Shown: piece after piece, positions 23,752 to 32,964 of the stretch | Numbering within the stretch: position 1 is the first letter of the stretch | Layout of the letters: every line of letters starts with the position of its first letter | Origin: Sphingomonadaceae bacterium 3R27C6 | GTDB taxonomy: Bacteria; Pseudomonadota; Alphaproteobacteria; Sphingomonadales; Sphingomonadaceae | DNA: 64,000 bases | Direction: 5' to 3' | NCBI GenBank assembly: GCA_005503215.1 | Contig: SCNS01000018.1 | Coordinates: forward strand, 1-64,000 | Position numbers and translations under genes: made by a program | Notes under the pieces: generated by a model | Databases searched by the model: none | What the model was told of the DNA's origin: nothing | The model's input: only the letters and a program-made list of their open reading frames with translations

Positions 23752-26473
23752 GCGCAGCCTCCAGCAACCGGGCGTCCTCAGGACCGGTGCCCGCCGCCCA
23801 GGCTTCGACGATCCTCCATATCCCGTCGACGTCGGTCGGCGTGAGCACCACGATATCGCCGGGGCGCGCGGCCGCAAGGCAAGCCGAGGCAGCGTCATAC
23901 TCACCATCGTGCATACCGATCGCGGCCGCATCGAGCCCCGCTGCGAGGGCGCCCTTGCGCATCAAGGCATTGGCTTCGCCGGGTGGGCGTCCCCTGAGGT
24001 CAACATTCTCGCGCAGCATCAGGACATCGAACATCGCGCCCGAGAGAGCGCCGATATCGACGAGATCGCAATCGCGCCGGTCCCCCGGGATGCCGATCAT
24101 TCCGATCACACGGACATTGCTGTCGCCGCGCATCGAGCCGAGCAACTCGGCGAGCGCGATGAGCGCGGCGCGGTTATGGGCATAATCGACGACGATCCGC
24201 ACCCCGTGCGCTTCGGCGAGGCTGAGACGCCCCGGCGAATCCTCGAAGCTTGGACGAAAGGATGCGAGGGCTGAGGCGATCATACCCGGAGCAATCCCAT
24301 AGGCGGCGGCCATCGCGGCGGCCGCGGCGGCATTCTCGACATTGAACCGGGCCGTCCCGTTCAGCGTCACGGGAATAGTCGCGATGGGAATGATCGGCAT
24401 GGATTCGCTGTCCCGGTGCAGCATGAGCGTTCCGCGCTCGCAGCTTACCGCCAGTCCGCCACTCTCGAGATGCGCTTGGATCGGTGCCAACGCGTCCGCT
24501 ACCGCTCCGCCGGTGAACCAGACGATCCGTCCGCGGGCGCGGCGTGCCATCCGCACGGTGAGCGGGTCGGCAGCGTTGAGAACGCAGGCGCCGCTCTGCT
24601 TGACGTTGCGGGCAACGATCGCTTTGACGCGCGCCAGGTCGGCGAGCGTCTCGATGCCCTTGAGGCCGAGATGGTCGGGCGTGACATTAAGGACTGCCCC
24701 CACGTCGCACGCGTCGAAGGCGAGCCCCTCACGCAACATCCCGCCGCGCGCGGTCTCGACAACCGCCGCTTCGACGCGGGGGTGGCGCAGCAGCATGCGC
24801 GCGCTCTTGGGACCGCTCGCGTCGCCCCCGGCGCTGCGGGTCTCGCCGACATAGACGCCCGAGGTACAGGTGAAGCCGGTGGTGAGGCCATGGTGTTCGA
24901 GGATTCGCGCGAGCATGCGCACCGTCGTCGTCTTGCCGTTCGTTCCGGTCACCGCGAAGATGGGGATACGGCTCTTTTGGCCTTTCGGAAAGAGCGAGGC
25001 GATGATCGGCCGCGCAACGTCGCGCGGCGTCCCTTCCGATGGAGCAAGATGCATGCGAAGCCCGGGCGCGGCATTGACTTCGACGATGCCGCCCCCCGAC
25101 GCACGGACGCTTTGCGCGATATCGGGGACGATCATGTCGATGCCGGCGACGTCGAGTCCGAGCGCGGCGGCGGCGTCGATTGCGATCGCCGCATTTTCGG
25201 GATGAATGACATCGGTCCGGTCGATCGCGCTCCCGCCGGTCGACAGGTTGGCGGCGCCGCGGAGCGTCACGATCTCGCCTGCCTTGGGCACGCTCGCGAG
25301 AGTGAAGTTCGCCTCGGCGAGAAAGGCCTCGAGCGCGGCGTCGATGCGGATCCGGGTGAGAACGGCCTCATGCCCGACACCGCGGCGTGGATCGTTGTTA
25401 ACCGCCTCGATCAGATCCGCGATGCTGTTCCTGCCATCGCCGGCCACATGCGCGGCGACGCGCTCGGCGACCGCGACCACGGCTGTGCCGACGACGAGAA
25501 TGCGGTGATCGGCTCCGACGAGCTGCTGCTCGACGATGACACGCGGTGCGATGGCTTGCGCTCGCTCGAAGGCGTCGCAAAGAGTTCCATCGTCGGCGAC
25601 GCTCGTGGTGACACCGCGGCCCTGATTGCCGTCGAGCGGTTTTACAACGACCGGCCAGCCGAGCTTCGCGGCAGCGCGTTCCGCCTCCGACACCGTCCGC
25701 ACGAGTTCGCCGCGCGGTACGGGGATACCGATGCTCGTGAGCATCTCTTTCGCCGCCTGCTTGTTCGCGGCGAGTTCGGCGCCGATCAGCGATGTCGCGC
25801 CGGTCACGCTCGCCCGAATGCGGCGCTGGCGGTGGCCGGTGCCGAGCTGGATGAGGCTTGCCTTGTCGAGCCGCAGGACGGGGATATGCCGGCGCCGCGC
25901 TTCGGCCACGAGCGCCGCGGTGCTGGGGCCGAGCCCGTTCTTGCGGACGATCGCTCGAAGCGCGCTCACCCTCGTGTCTGTATCGGTCGCTCTGCCGTCG
26001 AGCTCCGGGGCGATACGATCGAGCCCTTCGGCACCCTGCATCGCAGTCGGAAGCAGCGCGTTCACGAGTTCTATGGCTGCCCGCCCGGCGGCTAAGCCGC
26101 TCGGCGCATCGGCGTAGCAGTAGAGAATATCATATTGGCCGGGCTTGCCGCGCACCCTGCGCGTCTTGCCCCTCGTGACCGCGGCCCCGGCGCCGGTCTG
26201 CAGCTCGATCGCCACATGTTCGATGATATGGCCGAGGCGGGTTCCGTCGGCGAGCCGGCGGAGAAAGCCGCCAGGCGCGCCATAGCTGCAGCCATGGTCC
26301 ACGAGGCCGGGAAGTAGCGATTGCAGGGCGCCGCCGAAACCCGGGAGGCGGTCGCTCGGATAATCGTCAAGCATTCCGAGATCGACGCGGATCCGGATCA
26401 TTGGACGCCGGCTGTAGAGGTTGGGGCCGTTATAGACCGAGCGTTCGAGCACGCGCAGCTTGGCGAAGCTCAA
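23744..26473 (-). CDS. cphA: Cyanophycin synthetase
   Basis: A 909-residue enzyme that builds the multi-L-arginyl-poly-L-aspartate reserve polymer from Asp, Arg and ATP. Domains in order: an N-terminal domain (YNGPNLYSRRPMIRIRVDLG), an ATP-grasp domain (about 225-480; VVKPLDGNQGRGV, IVEVNAAPG) and a Mur-ligase-like domain with P-loop GTNGKTTTV near 510 and VVDYAHN. The length is typical. It is the first gene of the cphA-iaaA-cphB operon. The 384-base gap upstream is shared with the divergent glycosyltransferase gene and holds a 21-bp motif also found before the Crp/Fnr gene. Confidence 0.96.
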   Translation of the reverse strand: MSFAKLRVLERSVYNGPNLYSRRPMIRIRVDLGMLDDYPSDRLPGFGGALQSLLPGLVDHGCSYGAPGGFLRRLADGTRLGHIIEHVAIELQTGAGAAVTRGKTRRVRGKPGQYDILYCYADAPSGLAAGRAAIELVNALLPTAMQGAEGLDRIAPELDGRATDTDTRVSALRAIVRKNGLGPSTAALVAEARRRHIPVLRLDKASLIQLGTGHRQRRIRASVTGATSLIGAELAANKQAAKEMLTSIGIPVPRGELVRTVSEAERAAAKLGWPVVVKPLDGNQGRGVTTSVADDGTLCDAFERAQAIAPRVIVEQQLVGADHRILVVGTAVVAVAERVAAHVAGDGRNSIADLIEAVNNDPRRGVGHEAVLTRIRIDAALEAFLAEANFTLASVPKAGEIVTLRGAANLSTGGSAIDRTDVIHPENAAIAIDAAAALGLDVAGIDMIVPDIAQSVRASGGGIVEVNAAPGLRMHLAPSEGTPRDVARPIIASLFPKGQKSRIPIFAVTGTNGKTTTVRMLARILEHHGLTTGFTCTSGVYVGETRSAGGDASGPKSARMLLRHPRVEAAVVETARGGMLREGLAFDACDVGAVLNVTPDHLGLKGIETLADLARVKAIVARNVKQSGACVLNAADPLTVRMARRARGRIVWFTGGAVADALAPIQAHLESGGLAVSCERGTLMLHRDSESMPIIPIATIPVTLNGTARFNVENAAAAAAMAAAYGIAPGMIASALASFRPSFEDSPGRLSLAEAHGVRIVVDYAHNRAALIALAELLGSMRGDSNVRVIGMIGIPGDRRDCDLVDIGALSGAMFDVLMLRENVDLRGRPPGEANALMRKGALAAGLDAAAIGMHDGEYDAASACLAAARPGDIVVLTPTDVDGIWRIVEAWAAGTGPEDARLLEAAHG

Positions 26474-26857
26474 TGCTCCGGCCTTGCAGGGGGCAGCGAC
26501 CGGTTGCCGCGGTCGAGGGGCGCGGTTCGAGCCGGGGCGCGCGAAAAGACGGAGCCGGGAGCGGAGAGGGGGAAGGGCGCCATGCTTGTCCTTGGGTTGG
26601 GTCCTGCAGCTGCCAACGCGAGCGGCAGGGCGCGGTTGCCGGGGTTAACCTGGATCATGGCGATTGTTGCCGGCGGGTCGGCAACTGCACGCGCGGGGGC
26701 GCGTTGGGGAAGCAGGCGATGACGCATCTCCTGCCAGAGCGGGGCGCGCCCTTCGGGCTCGACCGTTCTCCACTGAATCCCGTCTCGAGGGGAAGAAGGG
26801 CAAGGTCGATGCGCGCGCCCGTTCTTCATGCGGGGGGACCGGACAGAAGGCACAACG
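26474..26857. promoter_or_regulatory. Divergent control region between cphA and the GT4 gene
   Basis: A 384-base gap with no convincing gene. It contains the promoters of the divergent cphA operon and glycosyltransferase operon. The notable site is TTAACCTGGATCATG at 26645-26659, continuing GCGATT to 26665: one of three near-identical 21-bp motifs in the window. The rest is GC-rich without further recognised sites. Confidence 0.55.
26645..26665 (+). promoter_or_regulatory. 21-bp FNR-like motif, copy A
   Basis: The core TTAAC-CTGG-ATCAT resembles the FNR/FixK palindrome (TTGAT-N4-ATCAA), followed by GGCGATT. Copies B (38776) and C (50421) agree over all 21 positions with the consensus TTRAYYTSGATCATG plus RYGATT. 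It lies 172 bases from the cphA start and 193 from the glycosyltransferase start. Binding by the Crp/Fnr protein encoded at 38890 is inferred. Confidence 0.55.
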
Positions 26858-29206
26858 ATGAAATTCGACAGCGAGACCAGCTTCCTTACCGCATTCGACA
26901 ATGAAGAGAGCCGCCACGGCGGGCCCGTTGCCGGTATTGCCGCGCGCGCCCGGCGCCTCGCGCTCATCGGCTGTTTCCGGCCGCGCCAATGCGGGATCGC
27001 GACCTTCACCGCCGACATTTACGACCATCTGACGACCGCGCGTCCCGACATGGCGATCGATGTCTATGCGATGGCAGCCAGGCCGGGCGATGCGAGCGAT
27101 TCCGCAGCCGTTGCTGGCATCGATGAGAAAGATGCCGATGGATATCGCGCTGCCGCGGAGGCGATCAACGCAAGCGGTGCCGACGCGGTCTGGCTCCAGC
27201 ATGAGTTCGGGATTTTCGGGGGCCCCGCAGGCGACATGATACTGGGGCTCGTCGACCGCGTTGCGGCGCCGCTGATCGTCACCTTCCATACCATCCTCGC
27301 CGAGCCGAGCGCCGATCAGCGGCGCGTGATGGAGCATCTCGTCGCGAAGGCGGCGAAGCTCGTCGTGATGAGCGCCTTCGGCCGCGAGACGCTGATCCGC
27401 GTCTATGGCGCGAAGGCCGAGCGCATCGAGCTTATCGAGCATGGCACCCCCGACCGGGCCTTCGAGGCATGTTCGCCGCTTCGCGAGCGGCTCGGCCTTG
27501 CGGGCCGTCCGGTCGTCTCGACCTTCGGCCTCCTCGGGCCGGGCAAGGGGCTCGAAGCGGCCATCCGCGCGCTGCCGGCGATTGCCGCCCAATATCCCGA
27601 CATTCTCTATCGGATCGTCGGCGCCACCCATCCCAATCTCGTCGCTGCCGAGGGCGAAGCCTATCGGCAGAGCCTTGCCGACCTCGCCGAGGAGCTCGGC
27701 GTCGCGGACAATATCGCCTGGGAGAACCGCTTTCTCGACCTGCCCGAACTCCTCGAACAGATCGAGCTATGCGATATCTATCTCGCGCCCTATCCCAATC
27801 TCGCGCAGATCACCTCAGGTACGCTCGCCTATGCGGTGGCGCTCGGCCGCGCGGTCGTATCGACGCCCTTCGTGCATGCGCGCGAACTGCTCGCCGATGA
27901 CGTGGGCATCCTGCTCGGCGGGGCCGACAGCGACGCGATCGCCGAGGCGGTGTTGCTGTTGCTCGCGCACCCCGGCGAACGGCGCGCGCTCCAGGAGCGC
28001 GCCTATGCGCGCGGCCGGTCTACCGCCTGGCCGGTCATCGCGGCGCGCTTTGCATCGCTGATCGAAAACGTCGCGGCCGTGCCGGCGCGGCGCGAGCCCC
28101 GGCGGATGTTCCCCTCCTTCGCCGCGATCCGCGCGCTCTCGGACGATGTCGGCATATTGCAGCACGGGACGGGGCTCATTCCCGACCGGAATCACGGCTA
28201 TTGCATCGACGACAATGCGCGCGCGCTGATGCTCGTCAATGCGAGCCCGTCGCTCGGCGAGGAGGAATATGGCCTGCTCTTCGCGCGCTACGCCGCCTTC
28301 CTTCACCATGGCTGGAACCCCGATCGCGGGCGCTTCCGCAACTTCATGGCCTATGACCGGCGCTGGCTCGAGGATGAAGGGTCTGAAGACAGCAACGGGC
28401 GCACGCTCTGGGCGCTCGGCCATGGCGCAGCGCACGCGCGCACGCCGGAACTCCGCGCCTGGTGCGCGGGACTATTTGCGCGCACCGCCCCCTTGGCGGC
28501 CGACCTCAAAAGTCCGCGCGCGATCGCGTTCGCACTTCTCGGAGCCGACGAACTCCTGGGCCGCGAGCCGGGGCATGCCGCGGCAGGCGCGATCGTCGAG
28601 CGCGGCGGCGCCTTTTTGCACGCCCTCTGGCGCAGCGCGCGGCGGAGCGGCTGGGAGTGGTTCGAACCCGCTCTCGCCTATGACAATGCGCGTCTCGCCG
28701 AGGCGCTCCTGCGCGCCGGGCGGCGGACGGATTCCGTTCCGATGGAAGAGGCCGGCATCGGGGCGCTCGACTGGCTCTGCGACATCCAGACGAGCAGCGA
28801 GGGGCATTTCCGTCCGATGGGCTGCGAAGGCTTCGGCGCCGAGGGCGAGCTTTTTCCGTTCGATCAACAGCCGCTCGAAGTCTGGGCGACGGTCGATGCC
28901 GCCGCGACCGCCTACCGCCTGACGAGCAAGCTGCGCTGGCATGACCGGGCCGAGCGGGCCTATGGCTGGTTTCTCGGCGCGAACGACCGCGGCGCGGTGA
29001 TCGCGAGTTCGGCAACGGGGCGCTGCTGCGACGGGCTGACCCGTCACGGGGTCAATTCGAATGTCGGGGCCGAGTCCGCGCTGGCTTTTCACCTTGCGCA
29101 CCGCGCGATGGCCGATACATTCTGGACGCGGGGGATAGCGAAGGACACCGGCGCCAGCGATGTTGATCTGCAATCCGAACCACACGCCGCTGCACATTCT
29201 TCATGA
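26858..29206 (+). CDS. GT4 glycosyltransferase fused to an alpha-helical glycosidase-like domain
   Basis: A 782-residue fusion. Residues about 30-400 are a GT-B family 4 transferase (GCFRPRQCGIATFT, ITSGTLAYAVALGRAVVSTPF), which would use a nucleotide-activated sugar. Residues about 425-770 form a second, all-helical toroid-like domain (DDVGILQHGTGLIPDRNHGYCIDDNARAL; NGRTLWALGH). I recall the same architecture beside GH130 phosphorylases in many bacteria, and here a GH130 gene follows with a 47-base overlap. A role in making or remodelling a mannose-containing glycan is inferred. The ATG at 26858 follows weak AAGG. Confidence 0.85.
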   Translation: MKFDSETSFLTAFDNEESRHGGPVAGIAARARRLALIGCFRPRQCGIATFTADIYDHLTTARPDMAIDVYAMAARPGDASDSAAVAGIDEKDADGYRAAAEAINASGADAVWLQHEFGIFGGPAGDMILGLVDRVAAPLIVTFHTILAEPSADQRRVMEHLVAKAAKLVVMSAFGRETLIRVYGAKAERIELIEHGTPDRAFEACSPLRERLGLAGRPVVSTFGLLGPGKGLEAAIRALPAIAAQYPDILYRIVGATHPNLVAAEGEAYRQSLADLAEELGVADNIAWENRFLDLPELLEQIELCDIYLAPYPNLAQITSGTLAYAVALGRAVVSTPFVHARELLADDVGILLGGADSDAIAEAVLLLLAHPGERRALQERAYARGRSTAWPVIAARFASLIENVAAVPARREPRRMFPSFAAIRALSDDVGILQHGTGLIPDRNHGYCIDDNARALMLVNASPSLGEEEYGLLFARYAAFLHHGWNPDRGRFRNFMAYDRRWLEDEGSEDSNGRTLWALGHGAAHARTPELRAWCAGLFARTAPLAADLKSPRAIAFALLGADELLGREPGHAAAGAIVERGGAFLHALWRSARRSGWEWFEPALAYDNARLAEALLRAGRRTDSVPMEEAGIGALDWLCDIQTSSEGHFRPMGCEGFGAEGELFPFDQQPLEVWATVDAAATAYRLTSKLRWHDRAERAYGWFLGANDRGAVIASSATGRCCDGLTRHGVNSNVGAESALAFHLAHRAMADTFWTRGIAKDTGASDVDLQSEPHAAAHSS

Positions 29207-30467
29207 CAAGCTTGCGGCCGACCCTGCGCGGGTCGTGCTCAGGCCCTTCCACCTCGCCTGGCAGTCCAATGTGTCCGAACCATCGCGGGCGGCGCAGCTC
29301 GCCGCCGACATATTGGCGATGGACGAGGAGGAGGCCGAGGCACAGCTCGGCCTCGTGTGGAAGGATTTTTCCGAGCGCCACTGGCAGATCGGGCGGATCT
29401 TCGACGAACGCTTCGCCGAGGTCGCGGAAGATCTGGAGCTCGATCCCGGCATCGTCTCGCCCGTCAAGCGGCGGCTGATCGGCGCCTATTTCTGCTACGA
29501 ATATAGCTATGCCGCCGCCGCGCTCATGAACCCGAGCGTCGTCCCGCATCCCGACCAGAGCGGGCTTGCCGCAGACCAGCAGCGCTTTCTCATGTCGATG
29601 CGCGCGGTGGGCGAGGGCCATATCAGCTCGGTCGCCTTCCGCGAGGGAATCATCGGCGAGGGCGGCGACTTCACGCTTTGGCCCCAGTCGGGGCCCGCGA
29701 TGGCGGCGGTTGCCGACGACCGCCATCGGCTTGGCGATGACGGCAAAGTGAATGTCCACCGCCAGCCCGACAGTGCGATCTCGAACAGCGTTCTCTTTCC
29801 GATGACCGAGGCGCAGCGCGGCGGCATCGAGGATCTGCGTCTGGTGCCCTTCGTGCACGACGACGGTCGCACCGAATATATCGGCACCTATACCGCTTAT
29901 TCGGGGCAGGCGATCCGCTCGGAGCTCCTGCGCACGACCGATTTCTCGGGCTTCTCGCTCGAACCATTGTCGGGGCGCGCCGCGCGCCACAAGGGCATGG
30001 CGCTGTTTCCACGCAAGGTCGGCGGCCGCTATCTCATGATCGCGCGGCAGGACGGCAAGAACATCACGATCATCGCTTCGGACAGTCTCACCGACTGGGA
30101 CGACGAGGGACAAATCCTCATGCGTCCCGCCTATGCGTGGGAGCTCATCCAGATGGGCAATTGCGGCAGCCCGATCGAATGCGACGAGGGCTGGATCCTT
30201 CTCACGCACGGCGTCGGTGCGATGCGCAAATACAGCCTTGGCGCGGCCTTGCTCGACCGCGACGATCCGACCAAACTCATCGCGCGCACCGAGTGCCCGA
30301 TCCTATCGGCCGCCGAGAGCGACCGCGAGGGCTATGTGCCGAGTGTGGTCTATACCTGCGGCGCGATGCGCGTCGGTGGGGACCTGTTCATACCTTACGG
30401 GATTTCGGACAGCGCGATCGGTTTTGCGACGACGCCGATCGAGCGGCTGCTCGCGAGCATGCGTTAG
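29160..30467 (+). CDS. GH130 family glycoside phosphorylase or hydrolase
   Basis: A 435-residue five-bladed propeller enzyme of family GH130, whose members act on beta-mannosides (beta-1,2- or beta-1,4-mannosyl phosphorylases and mannosidases). Typical motifs are MNPSVVPHPDQSG, MRAVGEGHISS, RHKGMALFPRKV, GNCGSPIECDEGW and GYVPSVVYTCG. It overlaps the end of the glycosyltransferase gene, indicating one operon. The phosphate-binding residues that separate phosphorylases from hydrolases need structural comparison. Confidence 0.9.
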   Translation: MLICNPNHTPLHILHDKLAADPARVVLRPFHLAWQSNVSEPSRAAQLAADILAMDEEEAEAQLGLVWKDFSERHWQIGRIFDERFAEVAEDLELDPGIVSPVKRRLIGAYFCYEYSYAAAALMNPSVVPHPDQSGLAADQQRFLMSMRAVGEGHISSVAFREGIIGEGGDFTLWPQSGPAMAAVADDRHRLGDDGKVNVHRQPDSAISNSVLFPMTEAQRGGIEDLRLVPFVHDDGRTEYIGTYTAYSGQAIRSELLRTTDFSGFSLEPLSGRAARHKGMALFPRKVGGRYLMIARQDGKNITIIASDSLTDWDDEGQILMRPAYAWELIQMGNCGSPIECDEGWILLTHGVGAMRKYSLGAALLDRDDPTKLIARTECPILSAAESDREGYVPSVVYTCGAMRVGGDLFIPYGISDSAIGFATTPIERLLASMR

Positions 30468-30479
30468 AGGCCAGGCGCC

Positions 30480-30740
30480 TTATTTGAAGGGCGCGGGACG
30501 CTCGATCTTCCGCCTGGCATCGACCGATGCGACGAGCACGGCGCAACACAGGCAGCCATCCTCGTCGGTCACCTCGATCCGCAGCGTATCGACATCGTTG
30601 ATGAGTTCGGGATTGTCGCCGAGGAGATGACCAGCATAGCGGGCGGCTTCGACCCGGGCTGCGGCCGTGTCGGGCAGATCGACGCCTTCGTCGTCGAGTT
30701 CGCGCTGGCCGCTGCTGCTGTGGAAATAATAACGGGGCAT
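30480..30740 (-). CDS. DUF6894 family small protein
   Basis: An 86-residue cytoplasmic protein starting MPRYYFH, with DDEGVDLPDTAAARVEA, typical of DUF6894. These short proteins are common in sphingomonads and rhizobia, frequently near stress genes; function unknown. It converges on the GH130 gene and stands alone on its strand. Confidence 0.85.
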   Translation of the reverse strand: MPRYYFHSSSGQRELDDEGVDLPDTAAARVEAARYAGHLLGDNPELINDVDTLRIEVTDEDGCLCCAVLVASVDARRKIERPAPFK

Positions 30741-30861
30741 CCAACTTCTCCCACCTTCGGCAACTCACAAGTCTGCCTAGGGTTTCGATCCGGCCACCGC
30801 CCCTTCGTCACTGCACCACGACACATGCCGATCGGGCGGGCCTCATGCCCGCCTATGGCGT

Positions 30862-31440
30862 TCAGGCGGCGGCAAATCCAGCCTTGTTCATCACCGCGGT
30901 CACATGTTTGTTGCCTTCGTCGCCGAGCGCAGCCCTGAGGCGGGGGAAAAGGCGCTGTTCCTCTTCCTCGACATGCGCCTCGATCTGGCTGCGAAATTCG
31001 CGGACCTTGGCGATCCAGGCGGGGTCGGCGGCGTCCATTTCCGAGAGGTCGAAAAGATATTGCTTCACATAGCCATGGTCGTGAACGAGCTTGTCGGCGT
31101 CCTCGATCTGGCCATGGTCGCGCATCGCCGGATAGACGACATTCTCCTCTTCGACCGCATGTTTGGCGAGCGCGTGCTGGAGCTGGACGAGCAGCGCCTT
31201 TCGCTTTTTGACGTCGCTTTCGTCAGTCGCCTCGAGTGCGTCGAACAGCGTCATCGTCAAACGGTGTTCGGCCTTGAGGCCCTCGTCCCACTGTCCCTTG
31301 AGCGCGGTGAGGCTCTGCACCGCGGCCTTGCGGCCGAGATTGGCGACGAGACCGACGGCAAATCCCGCCGCGGCCGCACCGAGCAGGAATACCGGGTTGC
31401 CCAGCGGCTGGCGCGCGTTGGCGAAAATGTTGAGGGACAT
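30862..31440 (-). CDS. Membrane-linked hemerythrin-domain protein
   Basis: A 192-residue protein with a short N-terminal hydrophobic helix (about 17-36, PVFLLGAAAAGFAVGLVANL) and a hemerythrin-like four-helix domain. Putative di-iron ligands are visible in KAEHRLT, KHAVEEENVVYPAM, HDHGYVKQ and HVEEEEQRLFPRL. Such proteins bind oxygen or iron or sense redox stress. It is last in a minus-strand group with the SDR gene (20 bases away) and two small genes. Confidence 0.88.
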   Translation of the reverse strand: MSLNIFANARQPLGNPVFLLGAAAAGFAVGLVANLGRKAAVQSLTALKGQWDEGLKAEHRLTMTLFDALEATDESDVKKRKALLVQLQHALAKHAVEEENVVYPAMRDHGQIEDADKLVHDHGYVKQYLFDLSEMDAADPAWIAKVREFRSQIEAHVEEEEQRLFPRLRAALGDEGNKHVTAVMNKAGFAAA

Positions 31441-31460
31441 GGGAAGGCTCCTTCGAAAGG

Positions 31461-32216
31461 TCAGGGATGATCGAGGCGGGTCTCGACGCGGATGAGCGAT
31501 ACCGCCGTGCGTCGGGGCTGAACGAGCATGAAGTGGGCCGCGACTGCGATGTCCTCGGCGCGAAGCATCTGGTGCTTGCCGATCAGTTCCTTCTGCTTCT
31601 CGGGCGGGAATTCGGGATATTGGAAGTCGGCACCGGTAAACCCGGGCTCGATCAGTCCGACCTTGATATCCTGCTCCGCCAGCTCCTTGCGGAACGACTG
31701 GACGAAGCCCTGTATGCCGCTTTTCGCCGCGACGTAGATCGAGCTGCCCGGACCGCGCGACACCGCGGTCATCGATCCGATCATAATGATGTCGCTGCCC
31801 GCCGACATGCAGCGCGCCGCTTCCTGGGCGCAGACGAGATAGGCGGTGAAGTCGGTCTCGAGCTGGTAGCGCGCCTCACTCTCGCCTGCGTCGGCAAGCG
31901 CCGCCGCCGGGACGGCGGCGTTGATCACCGCGATGTCGATTTCGCCGAGAAAGTCTCGCGCTGCCTCGAAAAACCGGTCGACATCTTCCGCCATTGAAAG
32001 ATCGACGTTGATCCCGCCGCCTTCGCCCACTTCGCGGATGCGCTGCAGCGCATCCTCCAGATGTTCGGGGGTACGGCCGCAGACGAACACTTTGACGCCG
32101 TAACTTGCCAAGAGGACCGCGATCGCGCGGCCGATCCCGGTCGTGCCCCCGGTTATGATCGCCCGCCGGCCCTTGATGTCGGGGGCCTCGGTGTGCGCGT
32201 CTGCTTCATCGATCAT
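31461..32216 (-). CDS. SDR family oxidoreductase
   Basis: A 251-residue short-chain dehydrogenase/reductase. Cofactor loop TGGTTGIG near residue 23, NAA near 100 (INAAVP), catalytic Ser in MIGSMTA and YVAAK near 160. The substrate is unknown. Its ATG overlaps the stop of the upstream small gene (ATGA), and the hemerythrin gene follows, so they are probably one stress-related transcript. Confidence 0.93.
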   Translation of the reverse strand: MIDEADAHTEAPDIKGRRAIITGGTTGIGRAIAVLLASYGVKVFVCGRTPEHLEDALQRIREVGEGGGINVDLSMAEDVDRFFEAARDFLGEIDIAVINAAVPAAALADAGESEARYQLETDFTAYLVCAQEAARCMSAGSDIIMIGSMTAVSRGPGSSIYVAAKSGIQGFVQSFRKELAEQDIKVGLIEPGFTGADFQYPEFPPEKQKELIGKHQMLRAEDIAVAAHFMLVQPRRTAVSLIRVETRLDHP

Positions 32217-32536
32217 GGCTTTTCCTCGAAGGTCGCGGAGGCGGGATCGGCTCTCGTTCGCGCTGTCGGCGCGGCGACAATCCAGTAGGGATTGTCATCG
32301 TCGGCCTTGAGCAGGCTGCAGAGCGGCGTGCCGTCGATGAACAGCCGTGCCGAGCGGCCTGCCGCTTCGCCGGCGGCGATATCAAGCGCGCTTGCGGGGC
32401 TCGCCGCCTCGAAGAGGAGGCGCTTCTCGAGGCCGATATGATCCTCGTCATAGTGCAGCATGAGCGTCGGCTTGCGTGTGGGCGCCGGGCCGTTCGATGT
32501 TACTGCCGCGACTTGGCCGGTGACGGGAGCGTTCAT
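32213..32536 (-). CDS. Small hypothetical protein
   Basis: 107 residues starting MNAPVTGQ, no recognised family. A possible folded part lies at 25-80 (LMLHYDEDHIGLEKRLLFEA; ARLFIDGTPLCSLL). A GAGGGG site precedes the ATG, and the stop overlaps the SDR start. The in-frame extension to 32614 lacks a ribosome site. Function unknown. Confidence 0.72.
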   Translation of the reverse strand: MNAPVTGQVAAVTSNGPAPTRKPTLMLHYDEDHIGLEKRLLFEAASPASALDIAAGEAAGRSARLFIDGTPLCSLLKADDDNPYWIVAAPTARTRADPASATFEEKP

Positions 32537-32546
32537 CGTCAGCCCC

Positions 32547-32834
32547 TCAGTAAGCCGGCGGATCGCTGCTCGGGAAGGATTCGTCGGCGGCCTGGTCGAC
32601 GCGGTCCCACTCACGCCTTACCTCGTCGCGCATGCCGTCCGGTCCCGCCGAGCGGGTCTGATCGAAATTTTCGGGATGCGTCTCGCCATCGGCGAAGGCC
32701 GCCGAATGGCCGTCGTCCTTCGCATCGGCCGGCGCCTGCTTGCGCGTGAACCAGAAGAGCGCCCCGAGGACGCCGATACCGAGAATTTTTCCGAACCCCG
32801 ACGAGCGGCGGGGCGCCGTCATTGCGTGTGCCAT
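32547..32834 (-). CDS. Small single-span membrane protein
   Basis: 95 residues: a short basic N-terminus, one hydrophobic helix (FGKILGIGVLGALFWFT, about 13-29), then an acidic tail ending in DESFPSSDPPAY, a terminal motif seen in many sphingomonad small proteins. Probably first gene of the group leading to the SDR and hemerythrin genes. Upstream, GCAAC-N16-CGTT on the minus strand (32878-32902) resembles an EcfG stress promoter with one mismatch. Confidence 0.75.
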   Translation of the reverse strand: MAHAMTAPRRSSGFGKILGIGVLGALFWFTRKQAPADAKDDGHSAAFADGETHPENFDQTRSAGPDGMRDEVRREWDRVDQAADESFPSSDPPAY

Positions 32835-32964
32835 GTCTGTCTCCAGCTTGAGAGAAAATCCGGGAGGCTGAAAGGGCAACGGGGGGGCGGCCTCAAAGTT
32901 GCCGCGGCGCCGCACCGATTAACAAATGTTGCGCTGATTGTACCGGGCGTGCGTGGCGGACGCC

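Noticed and set aside
24416..26095. 559-codon open frame opposite cphA
   Set aside because: Antisense shadow; Asp/Arg/Gly-rich with no domain.
32924..32940. TTAACAAATGTTGC as a fourth FNR-like site
   Set aside because: The right half-site GTTGC does not match ATCAT and the extended motif is missing.
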